This document shows, in pieces, positions 1 to 7,674 of a stretch of 44,239 nt of DNA (positions are counted from its first letter, which is position 1; each line of letters begins with the position of its first letter). The stretch is from assembly GCA_030698885.1 (NCBI GenBank), contig JAUYLN010000025.1:1-44239 (forward strand), in the 5' to 3' direction. The DNA comes from a bacterium. Its GTDB lineage: Bacteria; Patescibacteriota; Minisyncoccia; 2-02-FULL-40-12; IGHO2-01-FULL-4-A. Under the pieces are notes generated by a model that had not been told where the DNA came from, ran no database searches, and saw nothing but the letters and a program-made list of their open reading frames with translations. The position numbers were made by a program, and so were the translations under genes.

Positions 1-2222
1 AATACATTACCCAGGGTTAATTGAGATATGGAGGCTGTATTTGAGACTTCAAACGGAGAAGATACCGTTACTCCTCCTGTAAATGTCCATAGACCTGAGA
101 TTGTCTGGGCAATAGACCTTGAAGCAGGGCCGTTATCATAGTCTATATATATTACTGATTCAGAAGCGTTATTAGCCACATTAAACGAGCTGGCTGCAAA
201 GGATAGAGAACCTATATGAGTAAATGCATCTGAAGTCCCTTCTCTTACCGAGGTGCCTTTTGAAGGGCTTCCGGTATTAAAATCAGTTCCGCAGGAGAAT
301 ATACCTGATGACCAAGTTAATTTACCCGTAGTTGCATTACATGTCTGGAGACCTGAACCATACAAAGCAGAAGCACTCGCATAGGATGTAGTCTCAAAGG
401 CCAGAGAGCTTGATACACCGGTAGACCTTACAACAAAGCCATCGGAACCTATCTCAAGATTACCGGAGATTGAGGCGTTAGAGCCAAAGGTAAACTGGCC
501 CGATACCGAGGCCGTACCTTCCACTTCAAGGTTTCCTGATATTGAGGCGGAGTTAGAGAATGCCCAGAATCCTGTGATTGTCTGGTCTGCGGTTCGGGAT
601 GCCGGGCCGTTAGTCCAGTCTAAAGATACTATGACTTCTGATGAGCCTGATGCTAAAACGTTAAAACTGTTTGAAGCAAAAGATATAGTCGCAACAGGAT
701 TTAAAACTGTTGTAAGCCCTTCTTTTATTTCAAGTGCTGAACCGCCTCCGCCTCCGCCTGATTCCGTGCCACAGGAGAATGTGCCCGTGCTGCCGTCCCA
801 CAGAAGCTTGTCAGATGCGGCATCGCAATCTGATAGTCCGGCGCCAAATAACGCACTAGTTGAGGCTTGTCCGCCAACGCCTATATTAACCAGTCCGCTG
901 TCGGAAGTAATAGAGATATCTCCCGAAAGCGTTGTTATGCCATTACCGTTTATTTTTATGTTGTCTACGGTCAGAAGGCTAGTGTTAATTTCTTCAGGAT
1001 TTAATATTTGGGTGATGCTTCCTCCGCCGGTTACAACCAATGGCGGGGGCAGTTGACTTAGCTTTGTCTCAAGCTGGTTTACCAGATTTATCAAACTGGT
1101 CAACGAACCCTGTATCTCCAATGAATCTCCCGGGGTTATTTGAGCCAGCAGAAGATCTCCTCTGGAAAATTTATCAGCCAGTTCTTTCAGTAGGTCTATC
1201 TCGCCGTCAGAGAACGGAGCAGAAACAAATTCTCTGATGATGATATCTCTGCCCGGACCGGCAGGGGTTATGGCTACGCCCCGATACTTAGCTAGAAGTT
1301 CGGCTAGCTTATCTTTTTCCAGTTCCAATTTTTCCTGAAGTTGTTCTATGGCTTCATCATATTCTTGAGCAAGAGGAAAATCAGCATCTGATTTAGAGGC
1401 AGTTATTTGGGCCAGTACAGAAAATAGTTTTTGGGGAACGGCCGAAACTATATTACCGAAAGAAGAATCGTTCGGACCATTAATGCCAAAAATATTTAAA
1501 GTTGCAAAAACACTGCCGAGCATAAAGAACGATAAAACCGCCAACGCTATGATGGCCCGGTTGGCGGTTTGTTTGTAGCCGGACAAGTACTTACTATAGT
1601 CCGGTTGTTTATGCTCGGCAGGCGTAATGCTTTCTTCGGGTTTTTCTTCAACCACGAAGTTTGCAATTATTTTTTCGCTTACCGGTTTTGTGGAAAGAAC
1701 TGGTGTGCTGAATACTTCAGTAACCTTGTCGTCACTGAGACTAGCTTTATCTGAAACAATATCGGAAAGAACTAAATTGGTGTCAGCCTGTTCGTGAAGC
1801 TGAACATCCGAAAGAACTATGTTTGCCACGGCGCCTTCTGAAGGCTGTTCCGAGACTGAAAGAACTGTTGAAGGCTTTTCTACTGCCTTAATATCAGGCA
1901 ACTTGCCTACGCTTTTTAATCCACCATTTCTTCTGTTTGATTCCGCAACTAATTTGTAAGCATTGAATGATTCTTTGCTTGCATACCACCTTTTATTTTC
2001 GTACAGAGCTTCTATCTTTCCTTGGCGAGCCAGTCTCGTTATGTGGTCGGTTGCGTATCCAAATTCTATTGCGATTAATAACGCAGGGACAAATGCCTTT
2101 CCATTCCTAATAATAAAACCGATGCCGGCATTGTCGGTGCTATTGTTAGGATGCAAATTATTTTTTTGTTGTTCCTGCGATTCCAAAAAATGGTAACCAC
2201 AGTAAGTACTGTTCGGCCACAA
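1..2222 (-). CDS. Large surface protein with N-terminal helix-turn-helix-like domain, 5' part only
   Basis: The minus strand is open from about 2222 to base 1, so at least 740 residues are present and the C-terminus lies outside the window. Residues about 35-90 (IEFGYATDHITRLARQGKI, then KRWYASKESF) look like the MerR/excisionase-type helix-turn-helix domain found at the start of many Parcubacteria surface proteins. A Ser/Glu-rich linker follows. A hydrophobic segment at about 222-241 ends in an AxA-like site (GSVFA) and could be a membrane anchor or an internal signal sequence. A coiled-coil-like stretch comes next, then Gly/Ser/Thr-rich beta repeats with two copies of a module holding KLLW or KLTW and FSCGT, followed by NGPASR. 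This is tail-fibre or adhesin style. There is no in-frame ATG near the start; TTG at 2222, 2184 or about 2158 are candidates, none with a clear ribosome site. A role at the cell surface is inferred. Confidence 0.75.
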   Translation of the reverse strand, partial: MWPNSTYCGYHFLESQEQQKNNLHPNNSTDNAGIGFIIRNGKAFVPALLIAIEFGYATDHITRLARQGKIEALYENKRWYASKESFNAYKLVAESNRRNGGLKSVGKLPDIKAVEKPSTVLSVSEQPSEGAVANIVLSDVQLHEQADTNLVLSDIVSDKASLSDDKVTEVFSTPVLSTKPVSEKIIANFVVEEKPEESITPAEHKQPDYSKYLSGYKQTANRAIIALAVLSFFMLGSVFATLNIFGINGPNDSSFGNIVSAVPQKLFSVLAQITASKSDADFPLAQEYDEAIEQLQEKLELEKDKLAELLAKYRGVAITPAGPGRDIIIREFVSAPFSDGEIDLLKELADKFSRGDLLLAQITPGDSLEIQGSLTSLINLVNQLETKLSQLPPPLVVTGGGSITQILNPEEINTSLLTVDNIKINGNGITTLSGDISITSDSGLVNIGVGGQASTSALFGAGLSDCDAASDKLLWDGSTGTFSCGTESGGGGGGSALEIKEGLTTVLNPVATISFASNSFNVLASGSSEVIVSLDWTNGPASRTADQTITGFWAFSNSASISGNLEVEGTASVSGQFTFGSNASISGNLEIGSDGFVVRSTGVSSSLAFETTSYASASALYGSGLQTCNATTGKLTWSSGIFSCGTDFNTGSPSKGTSVREGTSDAFTHIGSLSFAASSFNVANNASESVIYIDYDNGPASRSIAQTISGLWTFTGGVTVSSPFEVSNTASISQLTLGNV

Positions 2223-2243
2223 ACAATGCTACTCGACATAACG

Positions 2244-2270
2244 ACATATCCTCATTGAATAAGGATATGT
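2244..2270. promoter_or_regulatory. 9-bp perfect inverted repeat upstream of the surface-protein gene
   Basis: ACATATCCT at 2244-2252 is mirrored by AGGATATGT at 2262-2270 around a 9-base spacer. It lies about 22 bases upstream of the earliest possible start of the minus-strand surface protein. It has no T-tract, so an operator or a leader hairpin is more likely than a terminator. The function is inferred only from position. Confidence 0.4.
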
Positions 2271-2385
2271 TGGGCCTGAACTAATTATAGAATATGTTAA
2301 AAATACAACAAGAGTCAGTTATCAACATGCACTAAAACCACGAAGCAGGAATTATGAAGTATGAATTATGGAAGCGGAGTAGCTG

Positions 2386-2542
2386 GAATTCTGAAATTAG
2401 CCTAATTACTAATTACCCTAATTAACCTAAACAATGACCAATTACTAAACCCCAATTAAAGAATCATTGCTTCTGCTTGTCATTAGACATTGAGATTTAC
2501 CCAGAATAATTAGAGTAATTAGGTCAATTAGAAATTGTCTAG
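2386..2542. repeat. AT-rich dispersed palindromic element, copy 1
   Basis: This copy occupies most of the 411-base gap between the surface protein and the Cache gene. One edge carries CCTAATTAACCTAAACAAT and the other carries AATTAGGTCAATTAGAAAT, which are approximate reverse complements. The same arms recur at 11261, 12921, 17574, 22262, 22864, 26147, 32641, 39617 and 42068. The rest of the gap (2280-2385 and 2543-2571) holds AT-rich sequence with short GAATTATG-type repetitions and no gene that I can see. Confidence 0.65.
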
Positions 2543-2571
2543 TCGCCTTATTAAATTGAACAAGTTTTATC

Positions 2572-2597
2572 TAAACTAAAACCCGCCAGAAGCGGGC
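2572..2597 (-). terminator. Rho-independent terminator of the Cache-domain gene
   Basis: On the minus strand CCCGC-ttctg-GCGGG is followed by TTTTAGTTT. It lies about 37 bases beyond the stop codon of the Cache-domain gene. Confidence 0.75.
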
Positions 2598-2633
2598 CGT
2601 AGTTGTATAGATGATATTAATGTTTATATATTA

Positions 2634-3662
2634 TTATGCGCTTTTCTTAATTATTGATTTTATAATACCCCAGAATACGATAGCTATTATTATATTTGAT
2701 ATTAAAATTATTAGCACAAGTAGATTTGTTGGTTCGGGGAGGCCATCTTCACTAACGTCTGAGACTTCTTCTAGTGGTATTCTTGTAATTACCGCCCATT
2801 TATTTACAGTAAGCGGGACAAAAGAAGACAGGTATTTTTGGTCGGCACTCAATATTATATCAGTTCCGGTTTTTCCATTTAAGACATTTTGTACATCTTT
2901 ATCTTCAGCGTAGCTCACTAATTCTTCCTGGGGTTTTATATCCGGATGAGCCACTATCGTGCCATTTTGATCAACTATAAAAGTTTTTCCGTCTCTCCCC
3001 AGCCTTATATCACTTATCCAATTATCAAAAATATCAAGCCTTACCTGTATGCCCAGGATTCCTATGGGTTGATTATCAGTATTTTTTATAGGAAGCATAA
3101 AAGAGACAATATTATATTGCGGGTCAGCAAATCTTATATAAACCTCTGAAAGATAAGGTAGCCACTGATCAGATACACCGCGATACCAGTCTCTGAAGGC
3201 AAGATTTTGACCCACAACGGAGCTTGGCGGCATTGAAAATTTAGCATTACCTTCAGTATCCGTTAAAAAGAATAATTCTATTTCATGATTTGACTCCGGT
3301 GTTTCATCCAATATGGCAGATACAGATTTGCCGGCCTCTCCCCAGTTATTATCTTGTATAAACCTTATAAGCTCCGGCCTCTTTGAGTAGTAATCTCCTA
3401 TGGCAAATATCCCCTCTATCTGTTTTTTTAGTATTTGAGAAGATAGGATTGTGACGGTCTCATTCTTTTTTATAGCTGTCCCATTCACATTTATCCTGCT
3501 TTCCTGGTCGGAATCATTGATTACAAAATAACCTATGGCAATAGATGAAGCCAAAACTCCAATAAAAATAATAATCAAAAAGATTATGCTTTTTGGAGTC
3601 CCGGACTCTTGCGGGGGTGCCGCCGGAGTGCCGTATGAAGGTTGTGGCGAGGAATAATCCAT
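2634..3662 (-). CDS. Membrane-anchored Cache-domain sensor without an output domain
   Basis: 342 residues. A Pro/Gln/Ser-rich cytoplasmic N-terminus is followed by a transmembrane helix (about 26-48). An extracytoplasmic region (about 60-300) has double-Cache features: a long first helix (LSSQILKKQIEGIFAIGDYY), FRDWYRGV, LPIKNTDNQPIGILGIQV and GRDGKTFIVDQNGTIVAHPD. A second transmembrane helix (about 314-336) and a six-residue basic tail end the protein. Cache domains normally sense small ligands for chemoreceptors, histidine kinases or cyclases, but no HAMP, kinase, methyl-accepting or GGDEF part is present. It must act through a partner or simply as a binding protein. It has its own terminator downstream and is probably monocistronic. 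The family call is good; the ligand is unknown. Confidence 0.8.
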   Translation of the reverse strand: MDYSSPQPSYGTPAAPPQESGTPKSIIFLIIIFIGVLASSIAIGYFVINDSDQESRINVNGTAIKKNETVTILSSQILKKQIEGIFAIGDYYSKRPELIRFIQDNNWGEAGKSVSAILDETPESNHEIELFFLTDTEGNAKFSMPPSSVVGQNLAFRDWYRGVSDQWLPYLSEVYIRFADPQYNIVSFMLPIKNTDNQPIGILGIQVRLDIFDNWISDIRLGRDGKTFIVDQNGTIVAHPDIKPQEELVSYAEDKDVQNVLNGKTGTDIILSADQKYLSSFVPLTVNKWAVITRIPLEEVSDVSEDGLPEPTNLLVLIILISNIIIAIVFWGIIKSIIKKSA

Positions 3663-3675
3663 CTTTGGTTTTAGA

Positions 3676-3708
3676 CCGACAAATCCTTTTATTATAAGGG
3701 TTTGTCGG
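3676..3708. repeat. Hairpin repeat, CCGACAAATCCTT family
   Basis: CCGACAAATCCTT (3676-3688) faces AAGGGTTTGTCGG (3696-3708) across a 7-base loop, with one wobble pair. The left-arm sequence returns at 5302-5320 and 5416-5434 in the next two intergenic gaps. It lies just upstream of the Cache gene start. Confidence 0.6.
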
Positions 3709-3847
3709 AATGTCGAGCGTATTTTTTAGCTGTATAATCCGGGTTTATCCGATATCCCAGAGGTAGTAGGAAGGGCCTTGGCCTGATAATAATTTTACCT
3801 GGCATATCTTGAACCGACTTCTTCAATAATAGCAATAATTATATAAT

Positions 3848-5278
3848 TTACAATTCAAATGTGTTTCCTTCTTCGGGCACAATGGCTTCTATGGCTATGT
3901 CGTCCCTTATTATGCCGGCCAGAGTTTCTGAAGCTTCTTTCTCGCCCTGAACTATAAAAACTTTTTTAAGTTTATGATTAACTGCGCCATCCGGCTTTAT
4001 GACATGATTATCAAATTCACAGCTTGCATTATTTTCTAAATAAGATTTTGCGCCTTTTATCCATTTAAGCAGAGCCGGTTGGTCGGCATGAGCTGAATAG
4101 CCTCCGATGGCCTCTACCTTGCATTTAACTTCTATGGTCTCTCCGAATATTCTTACTTTTTTATCGCCTTCAAGTATTCTTCTGCCCAGGCTTCCGTTAA
4201 CCTGATAGCCGATAAATAGGATGGTTGATTTTGGGTCAGGCAGGTATCTGCGTTCATGATGAAGTATTCTTCCTCCCTGACTCATTCCCGAGCCGGCTAT
4301 TATTATTTTTGGGTTTGGCGTGGCATTTATTTCTTTGGATTGTGCAGTCGTTTTGGTGAGGCTAAGGCCGGGAAAATTGAAAATATCATCGCCTGAGCTT
4401 GCTAAATAAGCAGCCTCTTTATTAAATAAATCATCATGTTTTTTATATACTTCGGTTATTTTTATTGCCAGCGGGCTATCAACAAAAACCGGTATTTTAG
4501 GTATACGTTTGTTATCAATAAGCTCGTTTAGTTCAAATAGAAGCTCTTGGGTACGTTCCATTGCAAAAGAAGGTATCATTAAAACTCCCCCGTCTTTCAC
4601 GGTGTTCTCTATCACGTTTTCGAGCTTTTCTTTTCTTAGGCCCTTGTCTTCATGTATCCTGTCGCCATAAGCAGATTCAACAACTATATAATCCGCATTG
4701 CGTATGAATTCAGTTGATTTTAAAAAAGGCGTGGGAGGATTGCCAAGGTCTCCAGAAAAATAAATTCTTTTCAGCGCATCATTTTCATGCCACCTGATCT
4801 CTATTATAGAAGAACCTAAAATATGACCCGCATCGTGGAGTTGTATTGATATCCCGTTTCCTATATCAACCAGCTCATGATAAGCAAGTCCCCTGCTCAA
4901 TGCTATTGCACCGTCAACATCCTCCTGGCCGTAGAGAGGTTCGTGGCCATCCTGCTTGGCTTCGTCTTTTATAAGACTCAATGAGTTGGGTAGGGCCGCC
5001 GCCATCAGATCTACGGTAGCTTTCGTACCCAAGATTTGGCCTCTGAATCCGTCTTTATAAAGCTTAGGAACTCTTCCTACATGATCCATGTGGCTGTGTG
5101 TTAAGCAGATAACATCTATTTTCGCGGGGTCGTATTTAAAATCAGCATAATTTTGACCTTCGGCAAATTTACTGCCCTGATTTAGGCCGCATTCTACTAT
5201 AATTTTTTTATCTCCAAAATCTAAGAGATAATTTGCTCCGGTAACCTGGCCGGCACCCCCATAAAATGTTAACTTCAT
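3848..5278 (-). CDS. Metallo-beta-lactamase/beta-CASP ribonuclease (YSH1/COG1236 type)
   Basis: 476 residues, full length for the bacterial RNA-processing MBL-fold family. The zinc-binding motif HSHMDH is at 61-66, the third-motif histidine is in DAGHILGSS (H152), and the metal-bridging aspartate is in SGDLG (D177). The beta-CASP part follows with VFVDSPLA (about 265-271), the GSGMSQGGRILHH segment (about 329-341) and the C-terminal GYSAHAD (393-399). Such enzymes cut or trim RNA in the cytoplasm. It differs from the RNase J gene at 30561, so the window carries two beta-CASP enzymes. Start ATG at 5278; an AT-rich TAAAAT lies 8 bases upstream and no ribosome site is evident. The gene ends in an AT-rich gap of about 185 bases before the Cache gene. 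Confidence 0.9.
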   Translation of the reverse strand: MKLTFYGGAGQVTGANYLLDFGDKKIIVECGLNQGSKFAEGQNYADFKYDPAKIDVICLTHSHMDHVGRVPKLYKDGFRGQILGTKATVDLMAAALPNSLSLIKDEAKQDGHEPLYGQEDVDGAIALSRGLAYHELVDIGNGISIQLHDAGHILGSSIIEIRWHENDALKRIYFSGDLGNPPTPFLKSTEFIRNADYIVVESAYGDRIHEDKGLRKEKLENVIENTVKDGGVLMIPSFAMERTQELLFELNELIDNKRIPKIPVFVDSPLAIKITEVYKKHDDLFNKEAAYLASSGDDIFNFPGLSLTKTTAQSKEINATPNPKIIIAGSGMSQGGRILHHERRYLPDPKSTILFIGYQVNGSLGRRILEGDKKVRIFGETIEVKCKVEAIGGYSAHADQPALLKWIKGAKSYLENNASCEFDNHVIKPDGAVNHKLKKVFIVQGEKEASETLAGIIRDDIAIEAIVPEEGNTFEL

Positions 5279-5301
5279 AGTTTGTTATTTTACTGATTAG
5301 A

Positions 5302-5320
5302 CCCGACAAATCCTTTAAAT
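5302..5320. repeat. CCGACAAATCC-family repeat, half copy
   Basis: These 19 bases are identical to 5416-5434 and share their first 14 bases with the hairpin at 3676. A degenerate right arm (AGGGTTTTGT) follows at about 5323. Confidence 0.55.
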
Positions 5321-5415
5321 ACAGGGTTTTGTATCAGTAAGTATTTATTTTTATTTTTATAGCTTAAGCTATTTATTAAGTAAGCTATACTTATTTAGAT
5401 AAACAAGTTGAGCAT

Positions 5416-5434
5416 CCCGACAAATCCTTTAAAT
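5416..5434. repeat. CCGACAAATCC-family repeat, half copy
   Basis: This is an exact 19-base repeat of 5302-5320, located just downstream of the presenilin-like gene on the minus strand. Confidence 0.55.
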
Positions 5435-5443
5435 GCTAGCTTT

Positions 5444-6283
5444 TTATATAAAAAGATGGGAAACAAGATATCCTATTATGCTCATAACTGCGATAGGTGG
5501 TAGTGCCGCCATTGGACGTCTCACCTTTTGATTACTGAACAACAGGTGTGTGATAAACAGCCCCACAACAGAAAAGATAGCAATAAAGTAGGCCTGGATA
5601 CTGCTAAACACTAAGACCGATGAGGCCAGAATAATCGGCATTATTATATCTCCGGAGCCCAGTATCATAAAATCATCACCGGGATTAACATTCTGAACCT
5701 TCTCTTTAAACAAATGGAGGCGGGAAGGGATTACAAAGCCAAAAATAGCTTTAGACTTTATCATAGTTTCAGCAAGTTTTATCATGTGGCCGGTTTTATA
5801 GACGGCAATTATGTCATATACGGAAAATACCAATAATAAAATTACGGCTACGGTTGGCTCCAGGCTTAATCCGAATATTGCCCCAATGCCGGCAAGAGCG
5901 AAAACCATAATAAGGTTTTGAATAATTACATTGTTTTTGTATAAGAACCAAAAGACAAGGCCAATAGCGACAAAGAAAGCCGCGGTCGGATTCATAAATG
6001 ACTGTAAGGCCAATTGAGAACCGCCAAACAATGCAAATCCGAGAAATATTTTATAGAAAATAGCGCCAGCCCTGCCACCACGTTTGCTGAAAAATATGAA
6101 CATGAATATTATTACCGCCATTATAATAAAATCAATAAAAGAAAAGTTAGAAAAATTATTTGGTCTTTGGCCTCCGCTAAACTCTGCGCCGCTTATTATT
6201 TTCAAGGCAGTATAAATACCGACCAGCTGTGCTGCGGCGAACAAAATAGCTTCTTTGTAGAAAATGTTTAATTTGAAAATCAT
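5444..6283 (-). CDS. Presenilin-like intramembrane aspartyl protease (A22 family)
   Basis: 279 residues and almost entirely hydrophobic, with about eight or nine membrane segments. The two catalytic motifs of presenilin and signal-peptide-peptidase homologues are visible: YD in FSVYDIIAVY (D157) and GxGD in ILGSGDIIMP (D212). The third signature, PAL, is altered: the sequence reads RPMAALPPIA (about 256-265), so AALP stands where PALP is expected. Members of this family cut substrates within the membrane; the substrate here is unknown. A 16-bp palindrome (5440-5455) covers the last codons and the stop. The start ATG is 6 bases downstream of an extended -10 box, suggesting a leaderless transcript. 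Confidence 0.88.
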   Translation of the reverse strand: MIFKLNIFYKEAILFAAAQLVGIYTALKIISGAEFSGGQRPNNFSNFSFIDFIIMAVIIFMFIFFSKRGGRAGAIFYKIFLGFALFGGSQLALQSFMNPTAAFFVAIGLVFWFLYKNNVIIQNLIMVFALAGIGAIFGLSLEPTVAVILLLVFSVYDIIAVYKTGHMIKLAETMIKSKAIFGFVIPSRLHLFKEKVQNVNPGDDFMILGSGDIIMPIILASSVLVFSSIQAYFIAIFSVVGLFITHLLFSNQKVRRPMAALPPIAVMSIIGYLVSHLFI

Positions 6284-6289
6284 ATTATT

Positions 6290-6298
6290 ATTTTAGCA
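6290..6298 (-). promoter_or_regulatory. Extended -10 promoter for the presenilin-like gene
   Basis: On the minus strand TGC-TAAAAT is followed by six bases and then the ATG. That spacing puts the transcription start at or next to the start codon. Confidence 0.5.
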
Positions 6299-6340
6299 CA
6301 AAAATCATTAAACATATTAACACTTAACCACTTTAGCAAT

Positions 6341-6368
6341 AAAAAAAAGCAACAGATTTTTTTGTTGC
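6341..6368 (-). terminator. Rho-independent terminator of the cupredoxin-like gene
   Basis: On the minus strand GCAACA-aaaaaaatc-TGTTGC is followed by eight T residues. It is the clearest classical terminator in this part of the window. Confidence 0.85.
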
Positions 6369-6419
6369 ATGAGTATAGCAATTGATATGTTAAAAATCGG
6401 GACGCTATGTTAGGGCTGT

Positions 6420-6860
6420 TTATTCCCTTACTATCACGGTACCTCTCTCAAGCTCGTTTGCATGATTATGGTAGCTGAATATTCCGGCTTGAGTAAAGGA
6501 ATATATGAATGATTCGGCAGGCTGGAGTTCGTTTACGCTATCCAGCCCGGGGAGCATTAATTTGCCGTTCCCGCCGTCATCTGATATAACCCTCAAAGAA
6601 ATGAGACTGCTATTTTCAAACTTAACCGTATCCCCTACGCGTATGCGAAGGTTGGTTGGACTGAAGACACCTGCTCTGTAAAAAACAGAATAAGTCCTGG
6701 GTTTTCTATGGAGGGTCGTATTATTTATGTTGCCGTCTTGAGAGGTGTCAGCTTGGGGCAGATTTTTGCCGAAATAAAGCAGGGCTAATATTAAAGCCCC
6801 TAAGACCACTATTATTTCTATCCAGATAATTCCTTTTGGCTGAATTTCTTTTTCTTCCAT
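6420..6860 (-). CDS. Membrane-anchored cupredoxin-like protein
   Basis: 146 residues: a short cytoplasmic N-terminus, one transmembrane helix (about 11-30) and an exported beta-sandwich of plastocyanin type (RIRVGDTVKFEN, then FSYHNHANELERGTVIV at the C-terminus). Normal type-1 copper proteins use two His, a Cys and usually a Met. Here the terminal ligand loop reads YHNHAN (H131, H133) and the protein has no Cys at all, so blue-copper chemistry is unlikely. It may bind a metal otherwise or be purely structural. TATACT stands 6 bases before the ATG, again a leaderless arrangement. It has its own terminator downstream. Confidence 0.78.
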   Translation of the reverse strand: MEEKEIQPKGIIWIEIIVVLGALILALLYFGKNLPQADTSQDGNINNTTLHRKPRTYSVFYRAGVFSPTNLRIRVGDTVKFENSSLISLRVISDDGGNGKLMLPGLDSVNELQPAESFIYSFTQAGIFSYHNHANELERGTVIVRE

Positions 6861-6866
6861 AATAGG

Positions 6867-6872
6867 AGTATA
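6867..6872 (-). promoter_or_regulatory. -10 box 6 bases before the cupredoxin-like start
   Basis: TATACT on the minus strand is separated from the ATG by six bases. No good -35 or extended TG is visible, so support is moderate. Confidence 0.4.
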
Positions 6873-6922
6873 AGTTTTGTATACTGCTTTTATATTATCA
6901 CTATTTTAAATGACGAACAAAA

Positions 6923-7077
6923 CCCGGTAGTAGAATTTACAAAGGCCTTTGGGGTTTTTGAAATAGTTTTTATTTTTATAAAAAATTCGGAATTTGCATA
7001 TAATATCGGCCCTGTAGTTAACCGGCCATAAAACCAATTGTAAATTTCCCTGCCTGCCGGCAGGCAGGACTACCGGG
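6923..7077. repeat. Long inverted repeat with a GC palindrome inserted in one arm
   Basis: The left arm at 6923-6942 (CCCGGTAGT then ATTTACAA) is mirrored at 7038-7077. The right arm is interrupted by the perfect 20-bp palindrome at 7049-7068. The 95 bases between the arms show no gene. Confidence 0.65.
7049..7068. repeat. 20-bp perfect GC palindrome, copy 1
   Basis: CCTGCCTGCCGGCAGGCAGG. Other copies are at 13023-13041 (last base lost) and 39650-39669, both within AT-rich dispersed elements. Confidence 0.8.
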
Positions 7078-7082
7078 TAAAC

Positions 7083-7104
7083 AAAAAACCTCCCTATCGG
7101 GAGG
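7083..7104 (-). terminator. Terminator overlapping the stop codon of the 7094 gene
   Basis: On the minus strand CCTCCC-gata-GGGAGG runs into TTTTTT. The stop codon TAG at 7094-7096 lies in the loop and the first base of the right arm. Confidence 0.8.
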
Positions 7105-7627
7105 TCGTGAGCATGTTTCTTCCCCAGCGCCTATTTAGCTTTTCTATCATGCATTTCAAATTATCCCCCTTGTCATTACCATATTGCTTACATTCTATTT
7201 TTTGAATAAAAATAGTTATATCATGGTTGCTTATAAAACCATCTCCAAATTCTAAATCGTGTTTTAATGCGCTGTCTTTTTTTAGGTCAATCCAATGACC
7301 CCTTGCTGACCTGATAAATTTAGAGTCTTTGGTGACTATCACGAATACCTGATTATCAATACTAACCTCCGGCCAGCAAAGATTATTTTTAAGTATTTTT
7401 GTTAAGAATAAGTTCACTACCCCGAGATCCTCCAGTCCGGCTTCATGCAACTCCCTTCTTTCAGTTTTACTAATATAAAAAATATGGCTATTAAAATTAA
7501 GTCTGTGCCTACATAAATATTTTGGATTATTGCAGTCTTTGGGTCTACGGCAGGCCTTTATGTGGGGCATGTTTTCATCAAATAGTACGACAATATGGCG
7601 GTCGTCTTCTGTTTGCTCTTCAGGCAA
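7094..7627 (-). CDS. Hypothetical protein, possible PIN-like (DUF5615-style) nuclease
   Basis: 177 residues. The N-terminal VVLFDENMP (D17, E18) and the later FVIVTKDSKFI (T99, K100, D101) resemble the acidic motifs of PIN-like DUF5615 proteins, which pair LDEN-P with VTKD-DF. An inserted Cys/His-containing segment lies at about 26-42 (CRRPKDCNNPKYLCRH), which that family does not usually carry. The start is TTG at 7627, preceded by GAGAGGGG about 5 bases upstream, which is one reason to accept it. No antitoxin-like partner is adjacent. The 3' end overlaps its own terminator. The assignment is tentative. Confidence 0.5.
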   Translation of the reverse strand: MPEEQTEDDRHIVVLFDENMPHIKACRRPKDCNNPKYLCRHRLNFNSHIFYISKTERRELHEAGLEDLGVVNLFLTKILKNNLCWPEVSIDNQVFVIVTKDSKFIRSARGHWIDLKKDSALKHDLEFGDGFISNHDITIFIQKIECKQYGNDKGDNLKCMIEKLNRRWGRNMLTTSR

Positions 7628-7674
7628 AATCCCCTCTCTTTTTTCTTTTGATGTTAAGGTCCGTTTTTATAAAT

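Noticed and set aside
574-1237. Plus-strand frames of 160 and 65 codons at the left end
   Set aside because: They are antisense to the continuous minus-strand surface protein, whose repeats and composition are convincing.
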